The position numbers and the translations under genes are program-made. Below the pieces are notes generated by a model. That model worked only from the letters and a program-made list of their open reading frames with translations, was not told the DNA's origin and searched no databases. From Rhizophagus clarus (taxonomy: Eukaryota; Glomeromycota; Glomeromycetes; Glomerales; Glomeraceae), in NCBI GenBank assembly GCA_015698045.1, contig BLAL01000324.1, positions 1,014,501 to 1,078,500 of the forward strand: a DNA stretch of 64,000 nt. The letters run 5' to 3'. Shown one piece after another: positions 57,369 to 64,000 of the stretch. How positions within the stretch are numbered: position 1 is the first letter of the stretch; every line of letters begins with the position of its first letter.

Positions 57369-58277
57369 TATAACCTTTTGAAGTTCTTGAATAAGATGAT
57401 CAGAAAGTTTTGTATGAATAGAAGAACGAAATGAATATTTTTTTCGGATATGTGGATTATCCGGTGCATTAGCACGCCATCTATTCCACAAGTCTTTGGC
57501 ATTTTTTTCATAAAAACTAATTGGCTCTAGAGTACTATCAATACAGCCAGGATGAATAGAACGGATTTCATCATTATAAGCAATAATTGTTTGATCTTTA
57601 GAATAGATAATATCATCCAATATCTTGATAATATCTTTAACCGAAGAAAGGATATATTTAAGATCCTTTATTTCATTCTTAGATCGTGATAGTAATGCAG
57701 ATAACTTGCCAATCTCTTTATCTTTTTCAATATTGGCTTTATCCAAGGCAGAGATACGAGATTGGTATTGTTTTTCCAAGTCAGCCTTACTGGATTTATA
57801 TTGCTCTTCTAGCTGATACCTAAGTGAATATAATTTCTGCTTCATATCTACCATACAGTTATTATATTCTCTCACTTTTCGAGCTAAAAGAGTATCATAT
57901 TCATCTTTTAAACGTTTGCGTTCTTCAGAAACTTGAGTCTCAATAGTTTTCTTAATACTATTTTCCTGTTGTTGTACACGAAGTTCACGCTCTTCTAACT
58001 GTTTCTCAAATCCATCTAACCGAGATAATGTACTAGAACCATCAGAAGTGGTATTTGCTTCAATCTTTAGCTTTTGACGATTTTTTTTATTAAAGTATCT
58101 TCCAACTTCTTTAGTAAGTAATTCCTCAATATCTAAACGAATACCTTTAGCCTGTTCCTCCGATAGTGGATTACTTTTGCGAGTTGTTAGTCGTAACCAT
58201 GCATCCTTTTTTATGGATTGAGGTAATTGGTCAAGCAAATTCTTATAGTGTTCATTAAAATGTGGTTGGCTTGCCAT
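57354..58277 (-). CDS. Coiled-coil protein of unknown function
   Basis: I choose ATG 58277 (MASQPHFNEHYKNLLDQLPQ); the frame extends further upstream only through a TTG and repeated sequence. About 307 residues to TAG 57354. Residues 1-75 look globular (WLRLTTRKSNPLSEEQAKGI). About 85-245 is a strong coiled coil rich in E, K, Q and L (LEERELRVQQQENSIKKTIE, DLEKQYQSRISALDKANIEK). The C-terminal 60 residues are again compact (FYEKNAKDLWNRWRANAPDN). It resembles a structural or tethering protein; a virion-like role is speculation. Convergent with and overlapping the finger ORF. Confidence 0.7.
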   Translation of the reverse strand: MASQPHFNEHYKNLLDQLPQSIKKDAWLRLTTRKSNPLSEEQAKGIRLDIEELLTKEVGRYFNKKNRQKLKIEANTTSDGSSTLSRLDGFEKQLEERELRVQQQENSIKKTIETQVSEERKRLKDEYDTLLARKVREYNNCMVDMKQKLYSLRYQLEEQYKSSKADLEKQYQSRISALDKANIEKDKEIGKLSALLSRSKNEIKDLKYILSSVKDIIKILDDIIYSKDQTIIAYNDEIRSIHPGCIDSTLEPISFYEKNAKDLWNRWRANAPDNPHIRKKYSFRSSIHTKLSDHLIQELQKVISCQK

Positions 58278-58368
58278 GTTCGAATAGGGTAAGTAATATG
58301 TAGTTTTAGAAAATTCCTGGAAGAAAATTATTCCTGGAAGTTTAGAAATTCCATATTTTCCCAGAAGT

Positions 58369-58572
58369 TTGGGTATTCCATATATTTTTAGTAAAAGTTT
58401 CCGTCTAGAATTAGCCAAAAAAATTGCTGAAGCCTATATTCTGGGAAAAAAATACCAAGAAAATGCCAGAGAAAATGCCTTTCCTTGTCCAAGAATTGCG
58501 GAAGATTATCCTGAAATTTATAAGGAGGAGAATGTGAACCGAGTTCACAATGTCACGTGTATGGCGCAGTAA
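58369..58572 (+). CDS. Short conserved-looking ORF without ATG
   Basis: Open frame ending at TAA 58572 with good coding character from about 58402 (RLELAKKIAEAYILGKKYQE, NAFPCPRIAEDYPEIYKEEN). No in-frame ATG before this stretch; only a TTG at 58369. It may be a remnant of a longer protein or be reached by splicing. It lies between the divergent upstream ends of the coiled-coil gene and ends 7 bp from the 3' end of the next minus-strand gene. Two near-repeats around 58330-58390 (TTCC...GAAGTTT) precede it. Confidence 0.35.
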   Translation: MGIPYIFSKSFRLELAKKIAEAYILGKKYQENARENAFPCPRIAEDYPEIYKEENVNRVHNVTCMAQ

Positions 58573-58578
58573 TTTAAC

Positions 58579-58794
58579 CTATTTCCCTTTCTTGTCTAAG
58601 CTCTGCAAAAGGTCAGAAACATCTAATGGCAACGGTTTTTTCAAATCAGATTTTATCAAATTTATCATGTCTTCCAATTTATCCAGGCTATCCATTAGAG
58701 CTTGTGCTGATTTTGTCAGATCAGGGAATATAAGGGATGAGGAATCATAGTCAAGCTGGCTCGTCTCTGGATTCTCTTTTTTATTGCTTTCCAT
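58579..58794 (-). CDS. Small hypothetical protein (71 aa)
   Basis: ATG 58794 (MESNKKENPETSQLDYDSSS) to stop at 58579. The second half is an amphipathic helix (LTKSAQALMDSLDKLEDMIN, LIKSDLKKPLP). It fits the gap between neighbouring genes exactly, which supports it, but there is no recognisable family. Confidence 0.55.
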   Translation of the reverse strand: MESNKKENPETSQLDYDSSSLIFPDLTKSAQALMDSLDKLEDMINLIKSDLKKPLPLDVSDLLQSLDKKGK

Positions 58795-58828
58795 TTCTTA
58801 TCTGTGGAAAATAGTCTAAATAATTTGA

Positions 58829-59524
58829 CTAAGAATAATTAGATCGGTCCCAACCTCTAGTTATACCAAAATATTTTAATTTAAGATACAATCTAGTTTC
58901 TCTGATAGTTTTATAAGTAATTCTACAACCTTGAATATGAAGTGCTTGGAGTTTTAGGCAGGAATGAATAATATTACAAATTGATTCTTCAGAAAACTCT
59001 ATACGGAAAGAAATATCTAGATATTCTAATTTATAGCATGAATTTGCGATTGCATATAGACCTTTATCAGTTATTAATCCAGTATCATCTACTCTACGAT
59101 AATTAAATCCCAAGTTGAGATACTTCAGATTGGGATATGATTCTGCTATTCGATTTAATGTTTTATCACTGAATCCCATACTATCATTCAAATTTAAATG
59201 AATTATATTTGGGAATAGATGTGTAATATGTTTGATTTTTTTATCTGAAAGTTGCCAGTATCTTGGAATTTCTAAATGAGTTACATTCAAATAATAAAAT
59301 GGTTTGGTCCCAAAGAGACTCTTCTGCTTCTCACATATTATTTTCATAAAAATTTTTTGTATGTTACTATTCTTTAGCTCAACTCGTTTCCATAGAACAG
59401 AAACACCGCATCTGTACCATAATCGGCAGACAAATAGAATGGGATAGAGGGATTTATCTATTGCTAGGAAATATAAAATATGATTTAATAGTTCTGGTAA
59501 ATATATAACTCTTAAATGTGTCAT
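58829..59524 (-). CDS. F-box/leucine-rich repeat protein
   Basis: I choose ATG 59524 (MTHLRVIYLPELLNHILYFL). About 231 residues. Residues 1-45 are an F-box (LPELLNHILYFLA...VCRLWYRCGVSVLWKR), which binds Skp1 in SCF E3 ubiquitin ligases. About five AMN1-type leucine-rich repeats follow (FPNIIHLNLNDSMGFSDKTL, YPNLKYLNLGFN, CYKLEYLDISFRIEFSEES, CLKLQALHIQGC) and would select the substrate. Short compared with cellular F-box/LRR proteins. It is divergently paired, 31 bp apart, with another F-box gene. Finding it inside the element suggests capture of host genes or use of host ubiquitination. Confidence 0.75.
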   Translation of the reverse strand: MTHLRVIYLPELLNHILYFLAIDKSLYPILFVCRLWYRCGVSVLWKRVELKNSNIQKIFMKIICEKQKSLFGTKPFYYLNVTHLEIPRYWQLSDKKIKHITHLFPNIIHLNLNDSMGFSDKTLNRIAESYPNLKYLNLGFNYRRVDDTGLITDKGLYAIANSCYKLEYLDISFRIEFSEESICNIIHSCLKLQALHIQGCRITYKTIRETRLYLKLKYFGITRGWDRSNYS

Positions 59525-59555
59525 AATTAACAAATATTATATGCTAATTTAAAAT

Positions 59556-60140
59556 ATGCATAACACCCTAGCTTTACCCGAATTACTAGAAGCTATCTTT
59601 GCCTTTCTTAGTAGGAAAGATCTCTATAGGAGTTGTGCTAGAGTAAACCACCAATGGAATGCTGTATCTAAGCTTATTATTCAGAAAAAAAGGAAAGCTG
59701 AATTTATTAGTATTCCCAGTATTCGTGATAATATTATTTCTTACCTTTATGATGATGATCTCAGTCTTACTGAAATTGTTAACTATTGCAAAGTAAGTGA
59801 TACATGGAGTGATATTTTTAATCGATTAAGTACAAGGACTATTTCGCTTTCTATATTATATGATCATAAAGATTTCTTAAATTCTTCTCGCTATAGTAGA
59901 AGTCAACTACTTCATAATAAAAAACAATTTTTAGTCTATTTTACACGTCGTAAAATGCAATATTATTTAAAACAGGACTATGAACTAAACAGGTACTATC
60001 AGGATGTCTGTTCGCTTTACGAACTAAGGAATGAATTTCTTAGACTGGCCAGAGTTTTCCAATCCTATGACTATGACTATACTGTTGATGATGAATTTCA
60101 TAGGCTAGTCAAGTCTTTTCAGTCTATTAGATTTCCTTGA
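59556..60140 (+). CDS. F-box-like protein
   Basis: ATG 59556 to TGA 60140, 194 residues. N-terminal F-box (LALPELLEAIFAFLSRKDLY, RSCARVNHQWNAVSKLIIQK). The rest is charged and helical, with a second possible F-box-like helix pair at about 55-85 (IRDNIISYLYDDDLSLTEIV). No leucine-rich repeats. The 31-bp gap to the divergent F-box/LRR gene must hold both start regions, so the promoters probably overlap the opposite genes. Its 3' end overlaps the next minus-strand gene by 22 bp. Confidence 0.7.
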   Translation: MHNTLALPELLEAIFAFLSRKDLYRSCARVNHQWNAVSKLIIQKKRKAEFISIPSIRDNIISYLYDDDLSLTEIVNYCKVSDTWSDIFNRLSTRTISLSILYDHKDFLNSSRYSRSQLLHNKKQFLVYFTRRKMQYYLKQDYELNRYYQDVCSLYELRNEFLRLARVFQSYDYDYTVDDEFHRLVKSFQSIRFP

Positions 60141-60313
60141 TAATTATTTTGCACAAAATCTAACTCTCGTGCTAATCTATCTAATGTTAATTGTAGTCCA
60201 ATTATATAAACTTTTTGACGATCTTCTGCTCTAACCTCATTTTGGAATACCATTTTGATATTCTTTTTTACTTCATCTATAATATCCTCTAATCCGACTA
60301 TGCTGGTTGTCAT
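60119..60313 (-). CDS. Small hypothetical protein (64 aa)
   Basis: ATG 60313 (MTTSIVGLEDIIDEVKKNIK) to stop 60119. Predicted mostly helical (VYIIGLQLTLDRLARELDFV). Not recognised. Proper ATG and tight fit between neighbours support it. Confidence 0.5.
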   Translation of the reverse strand: MTTSIVGLEDIIDEVKKNIKMVFQNEVRAEDRQKVYIIGLQLTLDRLARELDFVQNNYQGNLID

Positions 60314-60389
60314 TTTAGTGATTTATTCTATAATCAAATATTTAACATGCCAGAAAAAATATCTTTGTAAAAAGCTTTGCCAAAGATGA

Positions 60390-60737
60390 CTAGATTGCCA
60401 TTGCTTTGAGCATCTGCTCTATTTCATCTTCTGACCTTTCACGATTCTCCTCCTTAGCTATTTGATAATAAAGCTCATATAATTCCTCTAGGCTGGTAAA
60501 TAGATCATTATCTTCATACCTTTTGCGATAATTTTCTAGCCTTTCAGTATATGCTTCTTCCTTAGGGAACATCTTTACTGCAAGTGTTTTAATATAGTTA
60601 TTCGGATCCTTTTCAGCTCGTAGTTTTTTTAGATATTCTCCATAATTTTTTGCAAGATTATCATATTTTCTGCCTTTTCGCAATGCAGTTTTTATGACTT
60701 TTATTTGCGCAAGTTCTATATCCTTATGATCGACCAT
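60390..60737 (-). CDS. Small charged hypothetical protein (115 aa)
   Basis: ATG 60737 (MVDHKDIELAQIKVIKTALR) to stop 60390. Highly charged, helical, with EKDPNNYIKTLAVKMFPKEE and a Glu-rich C-terminus. Follows the polymerase on the same strand with a 98-bp gap, so it may be co-transcribed. Family not recognised. Confidence 0.6.
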   Translation of the reverse strand: MVDHKDIELAQIKVIKTALRKGRKYDNLAKNYGEYLKKLRAEKDPNNYIKTLAVKMFPKEEAYTERLENYRKRYEDNDLFTSLEELYELYYQIAKEENRERSEDEIEQMLKAMAI

Positions 60738-60835
60738 TTTTGTATCGTTTCTACTATAACGATAGAAAAACTTTAATTAATAAAATTATATTCTTTGATA
60801 ATTTTTACCTGGAAAAAATATTTATTATAAAGGAT

Positions 60836-61848
60836 CTATTCCTTGACACGAAGTTTAACTTTTATAGCCCTTTCTTCTGCTTCTTCAGGAGATAATCCAG
60901 ATGCTATCAGGCGTTTATATAATCCAATTCGCCAATGTCCATATGGCAGGGTTCGAATTCCATCAAGTAAGATCCAGCGCTTGTTATCATATGGATTCAG
61001 TCCTATCTTATTTACCCTCTCCAGATATATTTGATGATCATGACTGCGGAGACCATACATATCATGTCGGGTTAGCTTCTTAGTCCTGAGACATTCTAGA
61101 AATTTGTCATGTCGAAGCTCCTTTTTAACTACGCATTTCTTAACACCCTTTGCCTTCTGGATGCCATGCTTCTTTTTAGGGTCTTCTGAATCGGGATCAT
61201 TGGGAGTTTTAGGATCATGACCTGCTGGAAGAACTGAATACATTTTTGGCTTTAAACATATTGATTCGCCTATTGGGTTCCCCTTTGTCTCATCCTTCAT
61301 TAGAAATAAGTCTCCTGAATAGTTAGGATCGAAAATATCTGGTCTTTCTGCTCGATCTTTATATATGTCTTCAGTTTCTATCCACATTATGAGTGAGTCT
61401 GTATCTGTATAAAGTAGACGGGCCTTATCTCCATAGCGAGGCTTTATGTAACCGTACCAAAAGTTATACATCATGGCCTTGCTAATGTCGAGAATTGCCT
61501 GCCCCACATAAATTGGTTTATTTAGAGTTACTGTTCCTTTTAACATGTGAACTGCTGTGATGCCCCCTTCGAATGCTTTAAAGCCTACATATAATGGTGA
61601 ACTTGCTAGACGCCTAATTTTTTTATCCTCTTCTGTTCTAAGTAGCTCTACTCTCATATGTTTACGGACATTCTCCATCTGTTTGCCGAAGACTGCATTA
61701 TTTTTTAACTTATAATACATAACTCCAAACTCATCCCCAGTGGCCTTAGCTATTTTGCGTTTACAAATATTTTCCTCAATATAGTCTTTCATCCATGGAG
61801 ACTGCCGGAATTTTAATCCACCGTGAATCTTTGTAACTTTCACCCCCC
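60836..61848 (-). CDS. Protein-primed family B DNA polymerase, C-terminal part (after frameshift)
   Basis: Contains the polymerase motifs that the upstream frame lacks: motif B (YKLKNNAVFGKQMENVRK) and the catalytic motif C YTDTDSL, with two aspartates for metal binding. The palm/thumb region KCVVKKELRHDKFLECLRTK follows, ending in a stop at 60836. Sequence similarity to the upstream frame is continuous across the boundary at the G6 run (61843-61848 on the plus strand as CCCCCC), where one extra G displaces the frame. There is no ATG near the start (only a GTG), so it is not an independent gene. With the N-terminal part it would make one enzyme of over 970 residues. Confidence 0.8.
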
Positions 61849-64000
61849 AATTTCATGTATAACTGGAGTGCACGATAATGGATCACGTAGTTTTTTTTGG
61901 GATAAAGGGTTTGGACGAGCTTTTCTCCTGTTGTATATTTTCCGCCCCCAACTTCTTTATCTTGCACTAATCTTTCATTATACAAGCTAAGCCATTCTTC
62001 TGGAACTATCTGCTTTTCTGGTGCTAAAGGATAATCTGAAAAGAAATCATGCAAGTGCACTGGGGCTTCTAGATCAACTTCCAATGTATATCCTATTTCA
62101 GCATCTGGTGCAATGCTTTGTATGTCTGGAACCTCTTCTGGGCTTACTTTTCCCAATATTTCTGTAGGCATGTATTGGGTCATCGCACCTGAATATAAAG
62201 CATTCATATCCTCATATAATGTCCAAGTTGTAGGCTTACTAAAATCGTAATCTGGACATTTCGGATTATTAGCTTTGGCATATCGGTGACTTGCCATTGT
62301 CATTCCTCCACGGATACCATTTTCAACCATCAGATATTCGTCCATATCTGTCATGAGCTTGAGTTCGACTCCACTGCTCTTATATAATGAATCGTTGAAC
62401 ATTCCTGGTGCTGAGACGTAATGGGAAGGGTCTAAGCCATCATCTTGCAGACACATGATGGTATAGTTCATGAACACATCAGCTAGTAAGAGTACGTCTG
62501 TCTCAAGGTAAAGATCATGATAGTCTCCAAAGCTTTGCATCTCAAATGTTTGCCATACTTTTTGAGCGTATTCATAGTCCTCCTTACTGATATTTTGCTG
62601 ACTGAGAAGCGAATAGAAATCCTTTCTAGGCGGGAGGCTTGTTCTGTCGAATTTTTCCCATGCATTTGTCCAATCATATGGAAATACACCCTTTCGGAAA
62701 AGAAGTTTAATCTTTTCTATCGAATAACCTTTTGCAGTAAAGTGCTTGACAGTTAGGGGGAACTTTTCTGGGTTTTCTCCTAGACATGCTACTAACTTAT
62801 CTAATCCCATTGCCATATGCTGAAAACTGTCAAGAAATCGGAGTTGACCTACATCCATGGCCTTATACTTTCCAATATTTTCTGGAATGCAATTTAGCTT
62901 ATCAGCCGTGAACTTGCTCACAACTTTCATAAGCGGATGGGAATCATACCCACGAAAATTATGGCAGATGAGAGGCACTTTCGTCTCAAAAGATCCTATC
63001 CGTAACTTTTTATTGCAGGCATCATGTGCTGGACCTCGGAATTTGCCACTTATATGGTCGTGATCTTTTACTTTACGGTTAAAAGCACTTAGAGCTTTGC
63101 TATATTCCTTCTGTGCCTCTTTCTTTTTTGGATGTTCTTTTTCCATACATATTTCCCATTCTTTGATTTCTAATAAAATATGCTTTGCTTCTTCGAGCTT
63201 TTGTACTATCTCTGGTGCTGGTTTTAAAAAAGGTCCCTTACAAATCCAGCATTCTGTCGCCTCATTGTATGCTTTAAGATCTCCTGGTGCCATTATTATT
63301 TCGGCCGGCACAGATAAGTCCTCCTGTATGTTTGCCTGCTCCTCCTCGATTTTTGTAACGAATCTTTCAAGTGCATCTGGACCTCTGTATAGATCATGAC
63401 TCATAATCTCATAGTTAAGTGAACTATCCATACGAACAACTACATAACAATAGCCACACGGCTTGTGCATCTGTAATCTTTCGGTATGGGTTAACTTCGT
63501 CTTCTCTTCTGGGGTTAACTTTTCGGTTAACATTTCTAGATCCCAGAAAATTCGATATGGATTTGGTTGCATGCATTTATGATTATAAAAGGCTTTGATA
63601 CTCCTATTCTTAACTGGCATTTGCGGTTGCTGAGGGGCATTATTTAGACCCTTGCATTTTGGCAAATGTTCATTGTATCTTATCTCTGAAGAGTATACAT
63701 GAAGACAATATCGGCAGAGATATTTTCGCCCTTTATGTTTGCTATGGTTATATACTAGCTTATGTAAATCTTTGATTATGCAATAATGACTTCTTTCCTC
63801 TTCCGTAATTACTAGAAGATTTACTTGCTTATATTCTTCCTCCCTTCTCTCTGAAACATAGCGAAACTCAAGACACTTATTTTGATTGTGCCACTCATAA
63901 ACACATAAGCTAATCTCTGGATTATTCTCTTCGAACTTCTTATAAATAGGTGTTGAAACAGGTACTGGTACTGGAATGCCTTCCATGTTAAGTTCTTCCA
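61776..64000 (-). CDS. Protein-primed family B DNA polymerase, N-terminal part (partial, frameshifted)
   Basis: Open from the window edge; an ATG exists at 63986 but the frame stays open beyond it (EELN before the Met), so the true start may lie outside. Counting from that Met: C2HC finger CRYC...H...C at 91-111; Exo I WDLEM (D149, E151); an endonuclease VII-like Cys/His insert CWICK...DHDHISGKFRGPAHDACN at 246-325; Exo II CHNFRGYDSH (N343, D348); Exo III YLETDV (D497); polymerase motif A YEDMNALYSG (D593). This is the Polinton/Maverick pPolB architecture: replication primed by a protein, with 3'-5' proofreading. The frame leaves the polymerase at the G6 run near 61845 and ends at 61776. The element copy may be inactive, unless the extra G is an assembly error. 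Confidence 0.85.
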   Translation of the reverse strand, partial: EELNMEGIPVPVPVSTPIYKKFEENNPEISLCVYEWHNQNKCLEFRYVSERREEEYKQVNLLVITEEERSHYCIIKDLHKLVYNHSKHKGRKYLCRYCLHVYSSEIRYNEHLPKCKGLNNAPQQPQMPVKNRSIKAFYNHKCMQPNPYRIFWDLEMLTEKLTPEEKTKLTHTERLQMHKPCGYCYVVVRMDSSLNYEIMSHDLYRGPDALERFVTKIEEEQANIQEDLSVPAEIIMAPGDLKAYNEATECWICKGPFLKPAPEIVQKLEEAKHILLEIKEWEICMEKEHPKKKEAQKEYSKALSAFNRKVKDHDHISGKFRGPAHDACNKKLRIGSFETKVPLICHNFRGYDSHPLMKVVSKFTADKLNCIPENIGKYKAMDVGQLRFLDSFQHMAMGLDKLVACLGENPEKFPLTVKHFTAKGYSIEKIKLLFRKGVFPYDWTNAWEKFDRTSLPPRKDFYSLLSQQNISKEDYEYAQKVWQTFEMQSFGDYHDLYLETDVLLLADVFMNYTIMCLQDDGLDPSHYVSAPGMFNDSLYKSSGVELKLMTDMDEYLMVENGIRGGMTMASHRYAKANNPKCPDYDFSKPTTWTLYEDMNALYSGAMTQYMPTEILGKVSPEEVPDIQSIAPDAEIGYTLEVDLEAPVHLHDFFSDYPLAPEKQIVPEEWLSLYNERLVQDKEVGGGKYTTGEKLVQTLYPKKNYVIHYRALQLYMKLGGESYKDSRWIKIPAVSMDERLY

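Larger units (their letters stand above)
50341..64000. mobile_element. Polinton/Maverick-like element with Gag-like and retropepsin genes (partial)
   Basis: From about 51.25 kb to the window edge, genes are intronless, closely packed and overlapping, and visibly less AT-rich than the rest. The hallmark pair of self-synthesising transposons is present: a retroviral-type DDE integrase of the Polinton kind (52971-54068) and a protein-primed family B DNA polymerase (60836-64000, running off the edge). Between them are a Gag-like CCHC protein, a retropepsin, C2HC-finger proteins, coiled-coil and F-box proteins. The usual Polinton packaging ATPase, cysteine protease and jelly-roll capsid genes are not seen here and may lie beyond 64000. 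No reverse transcriptase is seen. The left border is provisional. Confidence 0.7.

Noticed and set aside
57038..57511. Minus-strand Leu/Glu-rich 157-residue open frame
   Set aside because: Antisense of the AGTTCA hexanucleotide repeat encoding the Ser-rich tail; it overlaps two better-supported genes.
61776..61848. Programmed frameshifting as the sole explanation for the split polymerase
   Set aside because: The required shift is +1 in a G6 run with no known +1 slippery features; a simple indel or base-calling error is likelier, so it is reported as a frameshift only.

Overview
The window is nuclear DNA of an arbuscular mycorrhizal fungus, most likely Rhizophagus irregularis or a close relative (Glomeromycota). 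It is extremely AT-rich. Its genes have short introns with GTAAGT/GTATGT donors and TTTAG/TATAG acceptors. It carries relics of the gene families that are hugely expanded in that genus: Sel1-repeat proteins, BTB-BACK-TLDc proteins, Crinkler (CRN)-like proteins, cysteine-module protein kinases, F-box/LRR proteins and two-repeat Myb/SANT-like proteins. The species call is an inference from these families; no rRNA or marker gene is present.

Region 1-50 kb is repeat-rich and littered with broken genes. A 36-bp minisatellite plus about 850 bp of unique flank (1-2349) recurs almost unchanged at 43240-45590. Between and around the two copies lie at least eight loci of one Myb/SANT-like family. Three are apparently intact spliced genes (2813-3705, 32497-33138, 36120-37073), one has a frameshifted tail (40607-41402), one is a deletion derivative (22722-23108) and three are pseudogenes or relics. 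Their exon structure is rigid, with a 26-nt exon 3 everywhere. Other relics are an F-box/LRR pseudogene, a kinase pseudogene with three in-frame stops, two BTB-BACK-TLDc pseudogenes and a CRN pseudogene fused to one of them. Non-autonomous mobile elements can be delimited by target-site duplications: a poly(A) retro-insertion with an 11-bp TSD, a hAT-like element with an 8-bp TSD, a hAT-like insert in a pseudogene intron, a Mutator-like MITE with a 9-bp TSD and long TIRs, and another MITE. Two G/C-tract palindromes (34850-34924, 50259-50317) belong to a small foldback type.

Region 51.2-64 kb is different: intronless, less AT-biased, with genes tightly packed on both strands and overlapping at their ends like a virus or large DNA transposon. 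It encodes a Polinton/Maverick-type DDE integrase (-), a Gag-like protein with coiled coils and a CCHC knuckle (+), a retropepsin (+), a C2HC-finger/Ser-rich protein (+), a second C2HC-finger protein (+), a coiled-coil protein (-), two divergent F-box proteins, several small proteins, and a protein-primed family B DNA polymerase (-) that is frameshifted and runs off the right edge. Gag and protease are linked by an in-phase T TTA AAA heptamer, and protease and the finger ORF by A AAA AAC, so a double -1 frameshift like gag-pro-X of some retroviruses is predicted. No reverse transcriptase is visible. A self-synthesising DNA transposon that uses a retroelement-like Gag/protease module is the most interesting reading of this window; the right part of the element lies outside it, so this remains a hypothesis. 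A family of TCTAACG-bearing repeats at 50.5-51.24 kb, next to a truncated Sel1 gene, may be its left terminal region.
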